Shown: positions 28,122 to 37,183 of the stretch, piece after piece
Position numbering within the stretch: the stretch's first letter is position 1
Layout: each line of letters begins with the position of its first letter
Assembly (NCBI RefSeq): GCF_029223865.1
Contig: NZ_CP119520.1
Location: 6,138,001-6,202,000 of the forward strand
Direction of reading: 5' to 3'
DNA length: 64,000 bases
Source: Telluria mixta
GTDB lineage: Bacteria > Pseudomonadota > Gammaproteobacteria > Burkholderiales > Burkholderiaceae_D
Position numbers and translations under genes: made by a program
The notes under the pieces: generated by a model
Told to the model about the DNA's origin: nothing
The model's database searches: none
What the model saw: only the letters and a program-made list of their open reading frames with translations

Positions 28122-28352
28122 CGCCTTCCATCGCGAGCTTTCTCGCAGTCATTTGCCGCCGGAAATATCTTCTGCCGGCATCCCGCACTTCCCACACCTA
28201 GGGACAGACTGATCCGTGTAAGCGGCGTCCGACAACCACACGGCGACGCGACCGATGTTTCTATTTTTTTATGTTTTGCATAATGTGGTATCAGCTTTGC
28301 CGCGCCGTATCGGTGCGCGCATTGCACAAGTTTTCCAGGAGAGAAGAACAAC

Positions 28353-29273
28353 ATGAGCGTTACGCAAGAATACGACTATGCAATCGTCGTGCACGGCGGC
28401 GCCGGCAGCCCGCGCGCGTACGACGACGGCTGCGAACGTGCGGCGCAACGGGCCGTCGAGGAGCTGGCCATCAGCGCCGACGCGCTCGAGGCCGCCATCG
28501 CGGCGGTCGTATCGATGGAAGACGATGGCCGGTTCAATGCCGGCAGCGGTTCAGTCCTGTGCCTGGACGGCGCGACCGTCGAAATGGACGCGTCCATCAT
28601 GGACACGCGCGGCCGCCTCGGCGCCGTCGCCTGCGTCCAGGGCGTCAAGAACCCCGTGCTGCTGGCGCGGGCCGTCGCCGAGACGCCGCACTGGCTGCTG
28701 GCGGGCGACGGCGCCGCCCGCTTCGCCGCCGCCATCGGCCACCCGACGCACACCGCCATTTCGGACCACCAGCGGAAAGCGCACGACAAAGTGGTACGCG
28801 AACTGGCGGGCCGCGTGCCCGCGATGCCGGGCATCCCGGAGGAAGCGAAAGCCTTCCTCCGCTTCTGGAACTACCAGACGCCGCTGGAGCTCCCCGCGCA
28901 CGCCGCCTGCGACACGGTCGGCGCCGTCGTGCGCGACCCGGCCGGCCACTTCGCCGTGGCGCTGTCCACGGGCGGTTCCGCGCCTTCGCTGCTGGGCCGC
29001 GTGGGCGACACGCCGATCATCGGCAGCGGCTTCTACGCCGGCCCGGAAGGTGCCGTCGCGGCCACCGGCATCGGCGAGCAGATCGTCCGCCACCTGCTGG
29101 CGCGCACCGTGTACGGCTGGATCGAGGACGGCATGCCGCTCGAGCTGGCCCTCAAGCGCGGCGTCGACCTGTTCGATCTTAAAGTGCCCGTCGGCCTGAT
29201 CGCCGTGACCCGCACCGAAGCCGCTTCGCACAGCAACCAGGACATGCCCCACGCAAGGATAGTCGCACGATGA
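28353..29273 (+). CDS. iaaA: Isoaspartyl peptidase / type III L-asparaginase
   Basis: 306 residues of the Ntn-hydrolase fold. VVHGGAGS opens the N-terminal half, FNAGSGSVL and DGATVEMDASIM follow. The autocleavage site lies in AACDTVGAVV, where Thr becomes the nucleophile of the beta chain; STGGSAPSLLGRVGDTPI and GSGFYAGPEGAVAATGIGE line the active site. It hydrolyses beta-aspartyl dipeptides. It heads the cyanophycin operon, where it would split the beta-Asp-Arg released by cyanophycinase. Its stop overlaps the next start (ATGA). Confidence 0.93.
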   Translation: MSVTQEYDYAIVVHGGAGSPRAYDDGCERAAQRAVEELAISADALEAAIAAVVSMEDDGRFNAGSGSVLCLDGATVEMDASIMDTRGRLGAVACVQGVKNPVLLARAVAETPHWLLAGDGAARFAAAIGHPTHTAISDHQRKAHDKVVRELAGRVPAMPGIPEEAKAFLRFWNYQTPLELPAHAACDTVGAVVRDPAGHFAVALSTGGSAPSLLGRVGDTPIIGSGFYAGPEGAVAATGIGEQIVRHLLARTVYGWIEDGMPLELALKRGVDLFDLKVPVGLIAVTRTEAASHSNQDMPHARIVAR

Positions 29274-30184
29274 CAGCACAGGACAAGAACGCCATCGCCC
29301 AGGCCGAACAGGCGGAACGGGTGGCCAAAAGCCACGGCCACCTCGTCATCATCGGCGGCGGCGAAGACAAGCAGAACGACATGGCGATCCTCAAGCGCTT
29401 CGTCGAACTGTGCGGCGGCCCGGACGCCAAGATCGTCGTCATCACGGCGGCCAGCAGCGTCGCGCAGAACATGTGGGAAACCTATGACCGCGCGTTCGCC
29501 GATCTCGGTGTCTCGCGCCACTCGCACCTGCACCTGCAGAGCCGCCACGATGCCAACGACGAACGGCATATCCGCGACGTCGTCGACGCCGACGGCATCT
29601 TCATGACGGGCGGCGACCAGAAGCGGCTGCTCGCGATCATCGGCGGCACGGCGCTGGACGCCGAGATGCACGCCGCGCTCAAGCTGCGCGGCGCCTGCAT
29701 CGGCGGCACGAGCGCCGGCGCGTCCGCCATGTCCGGCCACATGCTCGCGCAGGGCCGCGCGGAACTGCATCCCGAGAAAGGCTCCGTGAGCCTGGGCGCG
29801 GGCCTCGGCTTCCTGCACAAGGTCGTCATCGACCAGCACTTCTCGGAACGCCAGCGCCTGTCGCGGCTGTTGTCCATCGTCGCCCAGAACCCGTACCTGC
29901 AAGGGATCGGCATCGACGAGGACACGGCCCTCGTCGTCGAACGCGGCGTCGGCATCGAAGTGGTGGGACAAGGCGCCGTCACCGTCGTCGATGGCCGCAC
30001 GATGTCGACGAACGTCGCGGAGATCGCGAATCACGAGACGCCGGAACTGATCGACGTCCGCCTCCACCTGCTACCCGCAGGCAGCCAGTACGCATTACCC
30101 GGCACGGACGACGACGCGAGACGCGTCCCGCCCCCGCTGCTCGAGTTTTTGGAAAACATCACGAAACGGAATCCGATCTCATGA
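29270..30184 (+). CDS. cphB: Cyanophycinase
   Basis: 304 residues of peptidase family S51. GHLVIIGGGEDK begins the fold, then GIFMTGGDQKRLL, the Ser nucleophile in CIGGTSAGASAMS, and KVVIDQHFSERQRLSRL with the catalytic-region His. It cuts cyanophycin granules to beta-Asp-Arg dipeptides. ATGA overlaps couple it to iaaA before and cphA after. Intracellular, as no leader is present. Confidence 0.96.
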   Translation: MTAQDKNAIAQAEQAERVAKSHGHLVIIGGGEDKQNDMAILKRFVELCGGPDAKIVVITAASSVAQNMWETYDRAFADLGVSRHSHLHLQSRHDANDERHIRDVVDADGIFMTGGDQKRLLAIIGGTALDAEMHAALKLRGACIGGTSAGASAMSGHMLAQGRAELHPEKGSVSLGAGLGFLHKVVIDQHFSERQRLSRLLSIVAQNPYLQGIGIDEDTALVVERGVGIEVVGQGAVTVVDGRTMSTNVAEIANHETPELIDVRLHLLPAGSQYALPGTDDDARRVPPPLLEFLENITKRNPIS

Positions 30185-32772
30185 AAATCGCAGAACAACG
30201 CTTCCTGCGCGGCCCGAGCCTGTATGCCGCGACGCCCTGCCTGCTGGCGGTCCTCGACCTCGCCGGGCAGCAGAACGCGGCCGGCCTGGGCGCGCGCCTG
30301 CTGGCCCTGCTGCCCGCGATGCCGGCCGAAGCGGCGGCGCGCCTGTCGGACTGCCAGGCCGCGCACGAAGCGCTCGAACCCGTCGTGATGGAGTTGCAGC
30401 GCCTTGCCGGCACGCCCGGCACCTTCGGCATGACAAAAATCGACCCCGCCAAGCCGGGACAGGCCCGCGTCGTATGCGGCTACACGGTCGAACAGGTCGC
30501 GAACCGGGCATTGCGCACGGCGGCCGCGCTGATCGATGCGTGCGCACGCCACGAGGCGTTCGACCTGGACGCGGCACTGGACGACCTGCGCGACACCGCG
30601 CACCGCCACGCCATCGGCACGAGCACGGCCGCCGTACTGGCGGCCGCGCACCGGCGCGGCATCCCGAGCCTGCGCCTGATCGAGGAAGCGAACCTGTTCC
30701 AGCTGGGCTGGGGCAGCCGCCAGCAACGCCTGCAGGCCACGATCACCGGCGCGACGAACCACGTGGCCGTCGGCATCGCCAGCGACAAGCAGCTGACGAA
30801 GACGCTGCTCGACCAGGCCGGCGTCCCCGTCCCTGCCGGCGCCACCGTCACCACGCTCGAACAGGCGCTGCGCGAAGCGCGCCGCATCAAGGGTCCGGTG
30901 ACGGTGAAGCCGCTGGACGCGAACCAAGGCAAGGGCGTGACGGTCAACTGCGCGACACCCGAGGAAATCGGGCGCGCCTTCGAGTTCGCCCGCCAATACG
31001 GCCGCCACGTCATCGTCGAGGAATTCCTGCAGGGCCGCGACTACCGCGTGCTCGTCACGGGCCGCAAGGTGGCCGCCGCGTCGTGGCGCCGCCCGCCGCA
31101 CGTGACCGGAGACGGCGTGTCGACGGTGCGCGAGCTGGTCGACGTCGAGAACCGCAACCCGGCGCGCGGCGACGGCCACACGAACATCCTCACGAAGATC
31201 CCGCTGGACGACCTCGCGCTGCAAGTGCTGGCGAGCCAGGGCCATGACCTGGATTCGGTCCCGGCGGAAGGCAGCGTGGTCGACCTGCGCGGCAACGCGA
31301 ACCTGTCGACCGGCGGCACCGCCGAAGACGTGACGGACCTGCTGCCGGAAGAAACGCGCGACATCTGCATCCGCGCCGCGCGCACGATCGGCCTCGATGT
31401 CGCCGGCATCGACATCGTCTGCCAGGACATCGCGCGTCCGCTGCGCGAGCAGAACGGCGGCATCATCGAAGTCAATGCGGCGCCGGGCATCCGCATGCAC
31501 CAGTACCCGAGCCGCGGCACGCCGCGCGACGCGGGCGCCGCCATCGTCGACGCGCTGTTCGGCGAGGACGACGGCCGCATCCCGGTCGTCGCCGTGACGG
31601 GCACGAACGGCAAGACGACGACGAGCCTCCTGATCGCGCACGCGACGCGCCTCGCGGGCCTGCGCACGGGCGTGACGACGACGGAAGGCGTGTACATCGA
31701 CGGCGAACGGATCGTGAAAGGCGATTGCACGGGCTACCGCTCGGCGCGCACCGTGCTCGCGTCGCCCGACGTCGACTTCGCCGTGCTGGAGACAGCGCGC
31801 GGCGGCATCCTCAAGCGCGGCCTCGCGTTCGACCGCTGCGACGTCGCCGTCGTGCTGAACGTGTCGGCCGACCACCTGGGCCTGGACGGCATTGACACGG
31901 TCGAGGCGCTCGCGCGCGTGAAATTCGTCATCGCCGAGCGGGCACGCCGCGCCGTCGTGCTGAACGCCGAGGACGACCACTGCGTCGCGATGTCGTCCGA
32001 GCTGGCGCATGGCGTCGAAGTGCTGTACTTCTCGCTGGACCCGGACACCCCCGTCCTGCTGCGCCACCTGGAAAACGGCGGCCGCGGCGTCTACCTGGAA
32101 GACAACATGATCGTGCTGGCAAACGGCACGCGCCACGAGGCGCTGCTGGACGTGCGCACGATGCCGTGCACGATGAAGGGCGCCGCGCGCTACAACATCG
32201 CCAACGCGCTGGCCGCCGCCGCGGCGCTCAGCGCATCCGGCTTCGGCAACCTCGAGATCGCGGCCGGCCTGCGCACGTTCGTCTCCGACTGGAAGCACAA
32301 CCCGCTGCGCTCGAACGTGTTCGACGTCGACGGCGTGACCGTCATCTTCGACTACGCCCACAACACGGCCGCCTATGCCGCGCTGGCCGAGACGGCGCGC
32401 GCGCTGACGCCGGGCCGCCTCGTCGGCGTCGTGGCGGCGCCGGGCGACCGCCGCGACGAAGACCTCGTTGCGATCGGCGAGACCTGCGCGGCCGGATTCG
32501 ACGAGCTGGTCGTGTACGAGACGGAGAACCGCGGCCGCGCGTCCGGCGAGGTGGCGGCACTGCTCGTGCAGGGCGCTCGCCTCGGCAAGTACGAGACGGA
32601 TCACCTGCAGGTCGAGCTGAACGTGCACGAGGCGATCCGCGCCGGCCTTGCGCGCTGCGAGCCGGGCGATGTGCTGGTGTTCGGCTGCGGCTCGGCGCTC
32701 ACGGAGTTGACCGAGGCGATCCGGCCGACGTCGCCCGCGACGGCGAGCAGGATCGAAGCCGAAGCCGTATAA
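30181..32772 (+). CDS. cphA: Cyanophycin synthetase, paralogue 1
   Basis: 863 residues. An N-terminal domain of about 160 residues (EQRFLRGPSLYAATPC) is followed by an ATP-grasp domain (LVTGRK, KPLDANQGKGVTVN, EVNAAPGIRMH), which adds aspartate, and a Mur-ligase domain (GTNGKTTTSLL near residue 475, LETARGGILKRG, DYAHN), which adds arginine. The N-terminal domain is about 10 residues shorter than in paralogue 2 and reads LEPVVMELQ where paralogue 2 has IEHVTLGLQ. Last gene of iaaA-cphB-cphA, overlapping cphB by 4 bp. Confidence 0.95.
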   Translation: MKIAEQRFLRGPSLYAATPCLLAVLDLAGQQNAAGLGARLLALLPAMPAEAAARLSDCQAAHEALEPVVMELQRLAGTPGTFGMTKIDPAKPGQARVVCGYTVEQVANRALRTAAALIDACARHEAFDLDAALDDLRDTAHRHAIGTSTAAVLAAAHRRGIPSLRLIEEANLFQLGWGSRQQRLQATITGATNHVAVGIASDKQLTKTLLDQAGVPVPAGATVTTLEQALREARRIKGPVTVKPLDANQGKGVTVNCATPEEIGRAFEFARQYGRHVIVEEFLQGRDYRVLVTGRKVAAASWRRPPHVTGDGVSTVRELVDVENRNPARGDGHTNILTKIPLDDLALQVLASQGHDLDSVPAEGSVVDLRGNANLSTGGTAEDVTDLLPEETRDICIRAARTIGLDVAGIDIVCQDIARPLREQNGGIIEVNAAPGIRMHQYPSRGTPRDAGAAIVDALFGEDDGRIPVVAVTGTNGKTTTSLLIAHATRLAGLRTGVTTTEGVYIDGERIVKGDCTGYRSARTVLASPDVDFAVLETARGGILKRGLAFDRCDVAVVLNVSADHLGLDGIDTVEALARVKFVIAERARRAVVLNAEDDHCVAMSSELAHGVEVLYFSLDPDTPVLLRHLENGGRGVYLEDNMIVLANGTRHEALLDVRTMPCTMKGAARYNIANALAAAAALSASGFGNLEIAAGLRTFVSDWKHNPLRSNVFDVDGVTVIFDYAHNTAAYAALAETARALTPGRLVGVVAAPGDRRDEDLVAIGETCAAGFDELVVYETENRGRASGEVAALLVQGARLGKYETDHLQVELNVHEAIRAGLARCEPGDVLVFGCGSALTELTEAIRPTSPATASRIEAEAV

Positions 32773-32797
32773 AAAAAACGGGCCCGCGGGCCCGTTT
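32771..32797. terminator. Bidirectional terminator between cphA and sdhB
   Basis: The palindrome ACGGGCCCGCGGGCCCGT is flanked by eight A residues on the cphA side, so the minus-strand sdh transcript ends in a strong U-run. The plus-strand cphA transcript has only TTT after the stem. Confidence 0.85.
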
Positions 32798-32816
32798 CTC
32801 GTTGCAGCGATGCGCT

Positions 32817-33527
32817 TTAAATCGCGCGGCGTACCAGCAATTCCTTGATCTTGCCGATGGCCTTGTTCGGGTTCAAACCCTTCGGGCACACGTCCGTGCA
32901 ATTCATGATCGAGTGGCAGCGGAACAGGCGGTACGGGTCTTCCAGGTTGTCCAGGCGCTCGTTGGTCGCTTCGTCGCGCGAGTCGGCGATGAAGCGGTAC
33001 GCCTGCAGCAGGCCGGCCGGGCCCACGAACTTGTCCGGGTTCCACCAGAACGACGGGCACGACGTCGAGCAGCACGCGCACAGGATGCACTCGTACACGC
33101 CGTCCAGCTCTTCACGCTCTTCCGGCGACTGCAGACGCTCCTTTTCAGGCGGAATCGACTCGTTGATCAGGTACGGCTTGATCGAGTGGTACTGCTTGAA
33201 GAAGTTGGTCATGTCCACGATCAGGTCGCGGATGACCGGCAGGCCCGGCAGCGGACGCAGCACGATCGGCTGCGTCAGCTCGTTCAGGTTCGTCGTGCAG
33301 GCCAGGCCGTTCTTGCCGTTGATGTTCATCGCGTCCGAACCGCACACGCCTTCGCGGCACGAGCGGCGCAGCGCGAGCGAGTCGTCGACGTCGGACTTGA
33401 TGCGCTGCAGGACGTCCAGCAGCATCTTGTCGGTGTCTTTCAGCTGGACGGTGACGTCCTGCATGTAGGGCTTCGAATCCTTGTCCGGATCGTAGCGGTA
33501 GATTTTCAGTTGGACTGTGCGTGCCAT
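32817..33527 (-). CDS. sdhB: Succinate dehydrogenase iron-sulfur subunit
   Basis: 236 residues. The 2Fe-2S cysteines lie in [20 protein letters not shown] and GLACTT. The 4Fe-4S and 3Fe-4S ligands lie in [16 protein letters not shown] and [17 protein letters not shown]. It links the SdhA flavin to the membrane quinone site in complex II. 15 bp separate it from sdhA. Last gene of the operon, ending at the shared terminator. Confidence 0.97.
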   Translation of the reverse strand: MARTVQLKIYRYDPDKDSKPYMQDVTVQLKDTDKMLLDVLQRIKSDVDDSLALRRSCREGVCGSDAMNINGKNGLACTTNLNELTQPIVLRPLPGLPVIRDLIVDMTNFFKQYHSIKPYLINESIPPEKERLQSPEEREELDGVYECILCACCSTSCPSFWWNPDKFVGPAGLLQAYRFIADSRDEATNERLDNLEDPYRLFRCHSIMNCTDVCPKGLNPNKAIGKIKELLVRRAI

Positions 33528-33542
33528 TATTTCTGTACCTGG

Positions 33543-35321
33543 TTAGAACGTGCGGGGCTTCGGTTTGAACGTGTCGACGGTGAGCGGCTTGGTCACGACC
33601 GGCTTGTAGTCGAGGCGGTTGCCTTCCGAGTAGAACAGGGTGTGCTTCATCCAGTTCACGTCGTCGCGCTGCTCGTAGTCGCTGTGGGCGTGGGCGCCGC
33701 GCGATTCCTTGCGCGCCGCGGCCGACACGACGGTCGCCTTGGCCACTTCGATCAGGTTATCCAGCTCGATCGCTTCGATGCGCGCCGTGTTGAACACCTT
33801 CGACTTGTCCTTGAACGAGACGTGCTTGCGGCGCTCGTCCAGGGCCATGATTTCCTTGACGCCTTCGTCCATCAGCGCCTGCGTACGGAACACACCGCAG
33901 TGCTTCTGCATCGTGGCGCGGATGTCGTTCGCGACGTCCTGCACCTTCTCGCCGCCGGTCGAGGTCTCGAGACGGTTGAGGCGGCCCAGCGCGTAGTCGG
34001 CGAAATCCTTCGGCAGCGCGCGGTTGCCCTGCTCTTTCAGATTCTGCGCGACGATGTGGTTGCCGGCCGCGCGACCGAACACCACGAGGTCGAGCAGCGA
34101 GTTCGTGCCCAGGCGGTTCGCGCCGTGCACCGACACGCACGAGCATTCGCCGATCGCGTACAGGCCATTGACGACCTTTTGCGAACCGGTGCCGTCGGGG
34201 ACCACGACCTGGCCGTGGATGTTGGTCGGGATGCCGCCCATCTGGTAGTGGATGGTCGGCACGACCGGAATCGGTTCCTTGGTCGCGTCGACGTTGGCGA
34301 ACTTGTGGCCGATTTCCAGGATCGACGGCAGGCGCTTGCGGATCGTGTCCGCGCCGATGTGGCGCAGGTCCAGCAGCACGTGGTCCTTGTTCGGGCCCAC
34401 GCCGCGGCCTTCCTTGATTTCCTGGTCCATCGAACGCGACACGAAGTCGCGCGGTGCGAGGTCCTTCAGCGTCGGCGCATAGCGCTCCATGAAGCGTTCG
34501 CCGTTGCTGTTGATGAGGATGCCGCCCTCGCCACGCACGCCTTCCGTGATCAGGACGCCCGCGCCAGCCACGCCGGTCGGGTGGAACTGCCAGAACTCCA
34601 TGTCCTGCAGCGGGATGCCGGCACGTGCCGCCATGCCCAGGCCGTCGCCGGTGTTGATGAAGGCGTTGGTCGACGCGGCGAAGATACGGCCCGCGCCGCC
34701 CGTGGCGAACACGGTCGTTTTCGCCTGCAGCATCATGACGTCGCCCGTTTCCATTTCCAGCGCGACGACGCCGAGGACGTCGCCGTCGGCATTGCGCACC
34801 AGGTCCAGCGCCTGCCATTCGACGAAGAAGTGCGTGCGCGAGCGGACGTTACGTTGATACAGCGTGTGCAGCAGCGCGTGGCCGGTACGGTCGGCGGCGG
34901 CGCAGGCGCGCTGCACCGGCTTCTCGCCGAAGTTCGCGGTGTGGCCGCCGAACGGACGTTGATAGATCGTGCCGTCCGGGTTGCGGTCGAACGGCATGCC
35001 GAAGTGTTCCAGTTCGTACACGACCTTCGGGGCTTCGCGGCACATGAATTCGATGGCGTCCTGGTCGCCCAGGTAGTCCGAACCCTTGACGGTGTCGAAC
35101 ATGTGCCAGTACCAGTCGTCCTCGCTCATGTTGCCGAGGGACGCGCCGATGCCGCCCTGTGCGGCGACCGTGTGCGAGCGGGTCGGGAACACTTTCGACA
35201 GCACGGCCACGTTCAGGCCCGCTTCGGACAGTTGCAGCGCCGCGCGCAGGCCGGAACCGCCGGCGCCGACGATGACGACGTCGAAATGGCGGACGGGGAT
35301 GTTGGTGTTGATTGCTGCCAC
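33543..35321 (-). CDS. sdhA: Succinate dehydrogenase flavoprotein subunit
   Basis: 592 residues, start GTG (GTGGCAGCA). VVIVGAGGSGLRAALQLSEAG binds FAD; TRSHTVAAQGGIGASLGN contains the His that attaches FAD covalently; HPTGV, the catalytic Arg in RGEGGILIN and the C-terminal HSDYEQRDDVNWMKH are all present. Normal length. It oxidises succinate to fumarate at the cytoplasmic face of complex II. Confidence 0.97.
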   Translation of the reverse strand: MAAINTNIPVRHFDVVIVGAGGSGLRAALQLSEAGLNVAVLSKVFPTRSHTVAAQGGIGASLGNMSEDDWYWHMFDTVKGSDYLGDQDAIEFMCREAPKVVYELEHFGMPFDRNPDGTIYQRPFGGHTANFGEKPVQRACAAADRTGHALLHTLYQRNVRSRTHFFVEWQALDLVRNADGDVLGVVALEMETGDVMMLQAKTTVFATGGAGRIFAASTNAFINTGDGLGMAARAGIPLQDMEFWQFHPTGVAGAGVLITEGVRGEGGILINSNGERFMERYAPTLKDLAPRDFVSRSMDQEIKEGRGVGPNKDHVLLDLRHIGADTIRKRLPSILEIGHKFANVDATKEPIPVVPTIHYQMGGIPTNIHGQVVVPDGTGSQKVVNGLYAIGECSCVSVHGANRLGTNSLLDLVVFGRAAGNHIVAQNLKEQGNRALPKDFADYALGRLNRLETSTGGEKVQDVANDIRATMQKHCGVFRTQALMDEGVKEIMALDERRKHVSFKDKSKVFNTARIEAIELDNLIEVAKATVVSAAARKESRGAHAHSDYEQRDDVNWMKHTLFYSEGNRLDYKPVVTKPLTVDTFKPKPRTF

Positions 35322-35323
35322 GA

Positions 35324-35635
35324 TTACACGCTCCAGAGAATTTGCACAGTCCAGGCGGCGCAGGCGAGCAGCCAGAGCACCGTGGCGATCTGCAGGGTCA
35401 GGCGGATGCCGACCGGTTTGACGTAGTCCATCCAGATGTCACGGATGCCCACCCACACGTGGTAGAACAGGCCGAAGAACGTGACCATCGTGAAAAGCTT
35501 GAACCACTGGCGGGCGAACAGGCCGGCCCAGCCTTCGTACGTAAAATTCTGGCCGGTCAGGAACGAGACCAGCAGGATGACGGTGAAGACGACCATCACG
35601 ATGGCGGTCACGCGCTGGGCGAGCCAGTCGCGCAT
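35324..35635 (-). CDS. sdhD: Succinate dehydrogenase membrane anchor SdhD, N-terminus out of frame
   Basis: The open frame from ATG 35635 gives 103 residues with three helices, beginning MRDWLAQRVTAIVM. The codons just upstream in the same frame read NIGQRRLVVGAHYG, which is the conserved start region of betaproteobacterial SdhD, but that stretch has no start codon. An ATG at 35694, right after sdhC, reads into it in a different frame. One missing base between about 35676 and 35694 (the CTACTACCCC tract) would restore MAT-xPKNIGQRRLVVGAHYG-MRDWL. So this is either a real frameshift, a sequence error, or a shortened protein. Confidence 0.75.
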   Translation of the reverse strand: MRDWLAQRVTAIVMVVFTVILLVSFLTGQNFTYEGWAGLFARQWFKLFTMVTFFGLFYHVWVGIRDIWMDYVKPVGIRLTLQIATVLWLLACAAWTVQILWSV

Positions 35636-35699
35636 GCCGTAGTGCGCGCCGACGACGAGGCGGCGCTGTCCGATGTTCTTGGGGTAGTAGCCATGATAA

Positions 35700-36122
35700 T
35701 TAAAACACTCCGAACAGTTTGAGGGCGACCAGCAGGGTCAGCGCCAGGGCGACGACCAGCACGTAACGGGCGGTGCGCTGCGCGGCGTCCTTGTCCAGGG
35801 CCATGTGGTTGTCCATGAACAGGTGGCGGATACCGGCGCAGAAGTGGTGCAGGTAGCCCCAGGACAGGCCCAGGATGACGATCTTCGTGAACGGATGGCT
35901 GACGATGCCCGCGAAGTGCGCGAACGAGATCTCGGAACGGAGGCTCTGCTCGAACAGGTAGAGCAGGAACGGCAGGAACAGGAACAGCACGAAGCCGCTG
36001 ATACGGTGCAGGATCGACACGATGGCCGACGGCGGCTGCTTGTAATTCATCGTGATGTCCGTAATGCTCACATTACGGATCGGCTGCCTTCGCTCCTGAA
36101 CTTTTTTTATTGCTTCTGACAT
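35700..36122 (-). CDS. sdhC: Succinate dehydrogenase cytochrome b556 subunit
   Basis: 140 residues beginning MSEAIKKVQERRQPIRN. The family signature SILHRISGFVLF is followed by two further helices and LHHFCAGIRHLFMDN, with the haem-ligating His region. It anchors complex II and forms the quinone site with SdhD. First gene of sdhCDAB; its stop at 35700-35702 lies 6 bp before the out-of-frame sdhD ATG. Confidence 0.95.
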   Translation of the reverse strand: MSEAIKKVQERRQPIRNVSITDITMNYKQPPSAIVSILHRISGFVLFLFLPFLLYLFEQSLRSEISFAHFAGIVSHPFTKIVILGLSWGYLHHFCAGIRHLFMDNHMALDKDAAQRTARYVLVVALALTLLVALKLFGVF

Positions 36123-36282
36123 TCCAGCACTCTTCCAAAATAAAGTTATGGGCCCGCCAAAACGCGTCCATGCGGCTCTCGCCGCAAAAAACTTGTCCGT
36201 GGGATACCTGTATTATCTCGAAATCTCACTATGCTGTCCAATATATGGATAATCTAGGATCCATACTTTTCACAGATACCGC

Positions 36283-37182
36283 ATGGAACTCAGACATTTA
36301 CGCTACTTCGTCGCCGTCGCCGAGGAAGGCAATATCACCCGGGCGGCGGAACGTCTCGGCATCGGCCAGCCGCCGCTGAGCCAGCAAATCCACGCGCTGG
36401 AGCGGGAACTCGACGTCAAGCTGTTCCACCGCACGGGCCACGGCGTGGTGGCGACCGACGCCGGCAAGGCCCTGCTCGTCGACGCCAAGCGCCTGCTGGA
36501 CGACGTCGAACACGCGACACTGAACGCGCAGCGGGCGGGTCGCGGCGAGACGGGTCACCTGCACCTCGGCTTCACGGCGTCGGCGGCCTTCCACCCCATC
36601 GTGCGCGCGCTTGTCCGCGAGTTCCGCAACGCCTATCCCGGCGTCGGCCTCACGCTGACCGAAGGCACCACGGCACACCTGCTGGCATTGCTGGACGAAG
36701 GCCGGATCGACCTCGCCTTCCTGCGCCCGGGGGTGCACTCGTTCGCCGGCGTCGTGCTCCAGGACATCGCGAGCGAGCCGATGAAGGCCGTGCTGCCGGT
36801 CACGCACCCGCTCGCGCAGCGGGCGCGGATCCCGCTGTCCGCACTGGCGCAGGAACCGTTCGTGCTGATCCCCCGCCTGGCGAGCCCGATGCTGCACGAC
36901 GAGATCGTCTCGGCATGCCGCCACGCCGGCTTCGAGCCGATGCCGGGCCAGCAGGCGCCGCAGCTGTCCACGGTCGTCAGCCTCGTCGCGGCGGAATTCG
37001 GCGTGTCGATCGTGCCGGCCTCGGTCAGCCAGTTCCATGCCGAAGGGGTGACGTACGTGGACATCACGGATACGAAAGTCCGGTCGAAGCTGGCGCTGGC
37101 CTCGCTGGAGGGGAATTCGTCGACGCGGGTGGACAACTTCCTGGAGATCGCGCGCCGCGCGGCGGCGGGCGCGCGCAAATAG
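36283..37182 (+). CDS. LysR-family transcriptional regulator
   Basis: 299 residues. The N-terminal winged HTH is MELRHLRYFVAVAEEGNITRAAERL followed by PPLSQQIHALERELDVKLFHR. The C-terminal two-lobed effector domain (GHLHLGFTASAAFHP, then LPVTHPLA, then GFGVSIVP-like EFGVSIVPASV) resembles regulators of aromatic-acid catabolism. It stands alone between the sdh operon (divergent) and cphA2 (convergent, 1 bp apart), so its target is not obvious. Confidence 0.92.
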   Translation: MELRHLRYFVAVAEEGNITRAAERLGIGQPPLSQQIHALERELDVKLFHRTGHGVVATDAGKALLVDAKRLLDDVEHATLNAQRAGRGETGHLHLGFTASAAFHPIVRALVREFRNAYPGVGLTLTEGTTAHLLALLDEGRIDLAFLRPGVHSFAGVVLQDIASEPMKAVLPVTHPLAQRARIPLSALAQEPFVLIPRLASPMLHDEIVSACRHAGFEPMPGQQAPQLSTVVSLVAAEFGVSIVPASVSQFHAEGVTYVDITDTKVRSKLALASLEGNSSTRVDNFLEIARRAAAGARK

Positions 37183-37183
37183 T

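Noticed and set aside
28122..28352. Promoter for iaaA-cphB-cphA in the AT-rich stretch with CATAAT near 28279
   Set aside because: No acceptable -35 at the right distance; I cannot support a specific promoter although one must exist.
30031..35426. Very long open frames of over 1000 codons opposite cphA and opposite sdhAB
   Set aside because: They are antisense to genes with clear catalytic motifs and their translations are low-complexity Arg, Ala, His and Asp strings, the usual consequence of high GC at third codon positions.
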